A DNA stretch of 10,000 nucleotides from Magnetospirillum sp. (GTDB taxonomy: Bacteria; Pseudomonadota; Alphaproteobacteria; Rhodospirillales; Magnetospirillaceae), in assembly GCA_020217035.1 (NCBI GenBank), contig JAIWOG010000128.1, forward strand, positions 1-10,000, in the 5' to 3' direction. The number at the start of each line of letters is the position of its first letter. The stretch's first letter is position 1. This document shows positions 6,731-10,000 of the stretch, piece by piece. Below the pieces are notes generated by a model. The model ran no database searches, was not told the origin of the DNA, and saw only the letters and a list, made by a program, of their open reading frames with translations. Made by a program: the position numbers and the translations under genes.

Positions 6731-6781
6731 GCCCGGCCCCCCACCATCAAGACCTGGGCGGACGCAATGATGGAGCAGGCA

Positions 6782-7723
6782 ATGAGCAGAATACTCGCGT
6801 TGGCCGTGACCGCAGCCCTGACCATGATGGGCTGGACTCTTGGGGCACAGGCCTCCGAACCCCCCGCTTCCATGTTGATGCAAGTGGCCGGCTCGGTTGA
6901 AACCAGCAAAGGCGGCGACAAATGGTCGCCGGTGACCCGCAACAAGTTTCTGTTCGTGGGCAGCCAGATCCGCACCGGCGCCGACGGCACCGGCAAGCTG
7001 ATCGACCAGACTTCCGGCATGGCCCAGACCATCGGCGCCAATTCGGTGATCGAGATCACCGCCACCGGCCCCAAGGCGGTGTCGGGCACCCTGTCCGCCC
7101 CCGAAGCGGCCAGCGGCGACCTGGTCGCCGGCCTGTCCAACCGCTTCGCCGAGGCCCAGCGCTATACCACCGTGCGCCGCGCGGTGAAGAAGGAAGCCGT
7201 CGACCTGAAGCTGCGCGTCGCCTCCGACATCACCCTGTCCGCCAGCTATCCCGACCTGGTTTGGGAAAACCTGGGCGCCCAGTACGGCTACACCCTGGTC
7301 ATCGACGGCACCTCGCACAAGGTGCCGGCCAGCAGCGGCGACATGGTGCGCTTCCGCGTGCCTGACCTGGCCGCCGGCCAGCATTCCTTCGGCGTGACCA
7401 TCACCGAAGGCGACCAAGTGGTCGGCCAGACCGAGAAGGGCGGCACCATCACCTGGCTGTCCGCCGCCGAGGACAAGGCCCTGGCCGACGGCGTCGCCCG
7501 CGTCAAGGCGGCTTCCGGCAATGACGAGTTCGCCCTGGGCAACTACCTGGATTCCAAGGGTGTGATCGTCGGCGCCATGGATGCCTATCGCAAGCATTTC
7601 GCCGTCCACAAGGACGACAACGACATGCGTCCCCTGCTGATCAAGGCTTACAACGACCTGAAGCTGCGCGACCTGCGGCAGAAGGAAGCCCTGGTCTACA
7701 ACGAGCAGCTGGAAGGCAACTAA
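6782..7723 (+). CDS. Exported FecR-domain protein
   Basis: This is a 313-residue predicted periplasmic protein. Residues 1-24 form a signal peptide (basic start, hydrophobic core, AQA before S25). Residues about 30-115 resemble a FecR domain: VAGSVET, then W48, [16 protein letters not shown] (58-73) and a repetitive beta-strand pattern. A charged helical linker (about 118-145) precedes a beta-rich segment (146-225, including [18 protein letters not shown]) and a helical C-terminus (228-310) with a TPR-like look. Unlike classical FecR it has no transmembrane anchor and no cytoplasmic anti-sigma part, and no fecI-like sigma factor is nearby. The ATG at 6782 has GGAG six nt upstream and gives a clean signal peptide; upstream in-frame starts would bury it. 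A terminator follows, then a CHASE2 cyclase gene. The role is unknown; ligand or peptidoglycan/glycan binding in the envelope is possible. The FecR-like assignment is by motif recognition. Confidence 0.8.
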   Translation: MSRILALAVTAALTMMGWTLGAQASEPPASMLMQVAGSVETSKGGDKWSPVTRNKFLFVGSQIRTGADGTGKLIDQTSGMAQTIGANSVIEITATGPKAVSGTLSAPEAASGDLVAGLSNRFAEAQRYTTVRRAVKKEAVDLKLRVASDITLSASYPDLVWENLGAQYGYTLVIDGTSHKVPASSGDMVRFRVPDLAAGQHSFGVTITEGDQVVGQTEKGGTITWLSAAEDKALADGVARVKAASGNDEFALGNYLDSKGVIVGAMDAYRKHFAVHKDDNDMRPLLIKAYNDLKLRDLRQKEALVYNEQLEGN

Positions 7724-7739
7724 GCACCGAGGGTCGATC

Positions 7740-7771
7740 GCGGCGGGACAGACGCGTCCCGCCGCTTTTTT
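7740..7771 (+). terminator. Rho-independent terminator after the FecR-domain gene
   Basis: GCGGCGGGAC (7740-7749) pairs perfectly with GTCCCGCCGC (7756-7765) across a 6-nt loop, and six T residues follow (7766-7771). This is a strong canonical intrinsic terminator. It begins 16 nt after the stop codon and ends only 29 nt before the cyclase start, so it either isolates or attenuates expression of the cyclase gene. Confidence 0.9.
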
Positions 7772-7800
7772 GCTTTGATGGGCGGACGGGGAGAGGATCA

Positions 7801-9855
7801 ATGGGCTTTTTGGCGCGGCGCGACGTGTTGGCGGCGATGGTGCTGTTCCTGCTGGCCTTGCCGGCGCAACACTATGAATGGTTCGCCCTGCTGGAAGATC
7901 AGGTGAACTCGTTCCGCCACCAGATGCGCCTGGCTTATGGCGACCACCAAGAGAACGCGCTGTCCAAGGACATCGTGCTGGTCAACGTCGACGAGCCGTT
8001 CTTCAAGGCTTATGGCAGCTATCCGCTGCGCCGTACCGACATCGCCGCCATCATCACCAACATCAAGGATCTCGGCGCCAAAGTGGTGGCCGTCGACATG
8101 CTGATGGACTTCCCGTCGTCGTACAACGAGGACCCGGCCCTGGCCGAGGCGCTGAAGGCCGCCGGCAACACCATCCTGGTGGCCCAGGCCCAGTTCGAGA
8201 ACGGCAAGTTCGTGCGGCTGAACTACCCCACCAAGCTGCTGGACGAAGCCTCGGTCAGCGGCTACACGAACATCTCCTCCAACTCGGCCTTGCTGACCGT
8301 GCTGTCGCGGCTGAAGATCCATTCGGTGATCGCCCAGGAACGCCATGGCTGGCCCTTCGCCGTCCAGGCGGTGTCCATGGCGCTGGGCGTGCCGCCCAAG
8401 CTTGCGAACAACGTGCTGTCCTTCGGCGACCTGAAGGTGCCGCTGGACCACCAGGACAACCTGTACATCGACTTCCCGCCCTTGCCCACCGGCACCCGTT
8501 TCCTCAGCCAGTCGGCGGGCATCTCGGCCCTGGACTTCCTCGACATCTCGCAGTTGGACGATGACGAGCGCATGGAACTGTCCTATTGGGTCAAGGACAA
8601 GATCGTCGTCCTGGGCGACACCTCGGAAGTGTCGCACGACTGGTTCGACACCCCGGTCGGCATGGTCTACGGGGTGGAAATCATCGCCGACACCATCAGC
8701 ACCATCCTGAAAGGCGCCCCCTTGCGGGCGGCACGGCCGGAAGTGGCCAGCGTCGCCACCTTGGCGATGATGATCCTGATGATCGCGGTGGCCGTCACCA
8801 ACCGACCCGTCATCCGTGCCGCCGGCGTCGCCGCCATCCTTGGCGGCTGGGTGGTGGTGTGCACCGCCAGCTACGTCAAGGCCGGCATGGTGCTGCCCAT
8901 GTCCTACACCCTGGTGGCCGGCATCCTGTCCTATGTGCTGATCGAGTACCGGGCCTATCTGGTGGAACGCAACCAGAAGAAGCACATCGCCAAGACCTTC
9001 GGCCAGTACATCCCCGCCGAACTGGTCAAGGAAATGAACGAATCGGGCCAGGAAGTCTCGGTGGGCGGCGAAAGCCGCGAGATGACTGTGCTGTTCTCGG
9101 ACGTGCGCGGCTTCACCACCATCTCGGAAGGTCTGACCCCGCAGGAACTGACCACCCTGATGAACGCCTTCCTGTCGCCGATGACCCGGGTGATCCAATC
9201 CAACCGCGGCACCATCGACAAGTACATGGGCGACGCCATCATGGCTTTCTGGGGCGCCCCCCTGAAGGACGAGCACCACGCCGAACATGCCGTCCGGGCG
9301 GCGCTGGACATGGCCAAGACCATGGACGAGCTGTCGGAAAGCTTCGTGGCGCGGGGCTGGAAGCCGTTGAAGATCGGCATCGGCCTGAACACCGGGGTGA
9401 TGAGCGTCGGCAACATGGGCTCGGACTTCCGTTTGGCCTACACGGTGATGGGCGACGCGGTCAACTTGGGCTCGCGCCTGGAAAGCCTGACCAAGCAATA
9501 CGGCATCTTCCTGCAGATCAGCGAGTTCACCCTGGCCCAGGTCCCCGGCCTGATCGCCCGCGAGGTCGACCTGGTCAAGGTCAAGGGCAAGGACCAGCCG
9601 GTGCGCACTTTCGAACCCCTGGGGTTCGAGGGCGAGGTGGCGCAAGCCGATTTGGACCTGCTGGCCCGCTACACCGCGGCGTTGCGCCTATACCGGGCCC
9701 AGCGCTTCACCGAGGCCAAGGCCGAGTTCGCCGCCCTGGCGGCGCTGGAGCCCAACCGCAAGCTTTATCAAATCTACCTGGAACGGACCGAGCATTACCT
9801 CGAGGAACCGCCGCCCGCCGATTGGGACGGTTCCTACACCGCCAAGGAAAAGTAA
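7801..9855 (+). CDS. CHASE2-domain class III adenylate/guanylate cyclase
   Basis: This 684-residue inner-membrane enzyme is predicted to make cyclic AMP (less likely cGMP) in response to a periplasmic signal. TM1 is about 8-22, a CHASE2 sensor spans about 24-305 (DIVLVNVDEPFF at 57-68, YPLRRTD at 74-80, KIVVLGDTSE at 267-276), and three TM helices (about 316-332, 338-356, 362-381) lead to a cyclase domain (about 425-605). Metal-binding aspartates are D434 in LFSDVRGFT and D478 in DKYMGDAI. K474 is the adenine-selecting lysine. T548 in YTVMGDAVN stands where class IIIa enzymes have Asp, pointing to class IIIb. N555 and R559 are the transition-state residues, so the site looks catalytically complete. 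A TPR-like helical tail (about 617-665) follows. The start has GGGGAG seven nt upstream. It lies between two genes for exported proteins on the same strand. Confidence 0.94.
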   Translation: MGFLARRDVLAAMVLFLLALPAQHYEWFALLEDQVNSFRHQMRLAYGDHQENALSKDIVLVNVDEPFFKAYGSYPLRRTDIAAIITNIKDLGAKVVAVDMLMDFPSSYNEDPALAEALKAAGNTILVAQAQFENGKFVRLNYPTKLLDEASVSGYTNISSNSALLTVLSRLKIHSVIAQERHGWPFAVQAVSMALGVPPKLANNVLSFGDLKVPLDHQDNLYIDFPPLPTGTRFLSQSAGISALDFLDISQLDDDERMELSYWVKDKIVVLGDTSEVSHDWFDTPVGMVYGVEIIADTISTILKGAPLRAARPEVASVATLAMMILMIAVAVTNRPVIRAAGVAAILGGWVVVCTASYVKAGMVLPMSYTLVAGILSYVLIEYRAYLVERNQKKHIAKTFGQYIPAELVKEMNESGQEVSVGGESREMTVLFSDVRGFTTISEGLTPQELTTLMNAFLSPMTRVIQSNRGTIDKYMGDAIMAFWGAPLKDEHHAEHAVRAALDMAKTMDELSESFVARGWKPLKIGIGLNTGVMSVGNMGSDFRLAYTVMGDAVNLGSRLESLTKQYGIFLQISEFTLAQVPGLIAREVDLVKVKGKDQPVRTFEPLGFEGEVAQADLDLLARYTAALRLYRAQRFTEAKAEFAALAALEPNRKLYQIYLERTEHYLEEPPPADWDGSYTAKEK

Positions 9856-9877
9856 GTCGACCAAAGGGAGTCTCAGA

Positions 9878-10000
9878 ATGAAATCCCTGCGCCACAGCGC
9901 CGCCCTGGCGGCCGCCCTGATGCTGCTCTCGCCGCTGCCCCTGTCGTCGGGGCCGGCCCTGGCCGCCGACGCCCCCGCCGCCAAGGTTTCGCCGCAAGCC
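9878..10000 (+). CDS. Exported protein of unknown function (partial, N-terminus only)
   Basis: Only the first 41 residues are in the window. They form a signal peptide with a basic start (MKSLRHS), a long Ala/Leu-rich hydrophobic core and a likely cleavage site after PALA (about residue 29), followed by an Ala/Pro-rich mature start. No lipobox cysteine is present, so it is not an obvious lipoprotein. The ATG has a strong AAAGGGAG ribosome-binding site seven nt upstream. The gene begins 22 nt after the cyclase stop and is probably cotranscribed with it. The family cannot be recognised from this fragment. Confidence 0.75.
   Translation, partial: MKSLRHSAALAAALMLLSPLPLSSGPALAADAPAAKVSPQA

Noticed and set aside
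6713..6781. Earlier in-frame start for the FecR-domain protein
   Set aside because: The extra 23 residues would place non-hydrophobic sequence before the signal peptide. The ATG at 6782 has its own GGAG and gives a normal exported protein.
7798..9645. Long minus-strand open frame (615 codons) opposite the cyclase
   Set aside because: It is rich in His, Gln, Val and Gly with no recognisable domain, while the plus strand carries a complete CHASE2-cyclase. It is a shadow frame.

Overview
The window comes from a GC-rich bacterial chromosome and most resembles an alphaproteobacterium of the Rhodospirillales (Magnetospirillum/Azospirillum type). That placement is an inference. It rests on the high-GC codon usage, the dCache_3-type chemoreceptor, the mcp-cheB-cheR gene order and the FecR/CHASE2-cyclase pair; no ribosomal RNA or phylogenetic marker is present. 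Coding density is high. I saw no tRNA, rRNA, CRISPR array, insertion sequence or phage gene.

Layout. (1) Positions 1-3936, minus strand: a chemotaxis operon read right to left. It encodes a membrane chemoreceptor with a dCache_3-like sensor domain, then the receptor methylesterase CheB, then the receptor methyltransferase CheR, which runs off the left edge. The genes are tightly packed: 15 nt separate mcp from cheB, and cheB and cheR overlap by ATGA. (2) Positions 3937-4167: a visibly AT-rich intergenic tract with several palindromes and the probable che-operon promoter. (3) Positions 4168-6610: a metal-resistance unit. A P1B-2 type (Zn/Cd/Pb) efflux ATPase on the minus strand is divergent from a MerR-family regulator on the plus strand. 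The 70-bp gap between them holds a perfect 7-bp-arm dyad in a promoter with a 19-bp spacer, the hallmark of MerR-type control. (4) Positions 6782-10000, plus strand: an exported FecR-domain protein, a strong intrinsic terminator, a CHASE2 class III adenylate/guanylate cyclase, and the start of another exported protein.

How the genes work together. CheR and CheB would add and remove methyl groups on receptors, most simply including the receptor encoded with them, to set adaptation; no CheA, CheW or CheY lies in the window. The MerR protein would sense excess divalent metal through its cysteines and switch on the exporter by distorting the long-spacer promoter. The right-hand locus looks like an envelope-sensing nucleotide second-messenger module: a periplasmic FecR-like protein beside a cyclase whose CHASE2 sensor also faces the periplasm. 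A terminator 29 nt before the cyclase start codon suggests the cyclase is made at lower level than the FecR-like protein. The ligand and the output of this module cannot be read from the sequence.
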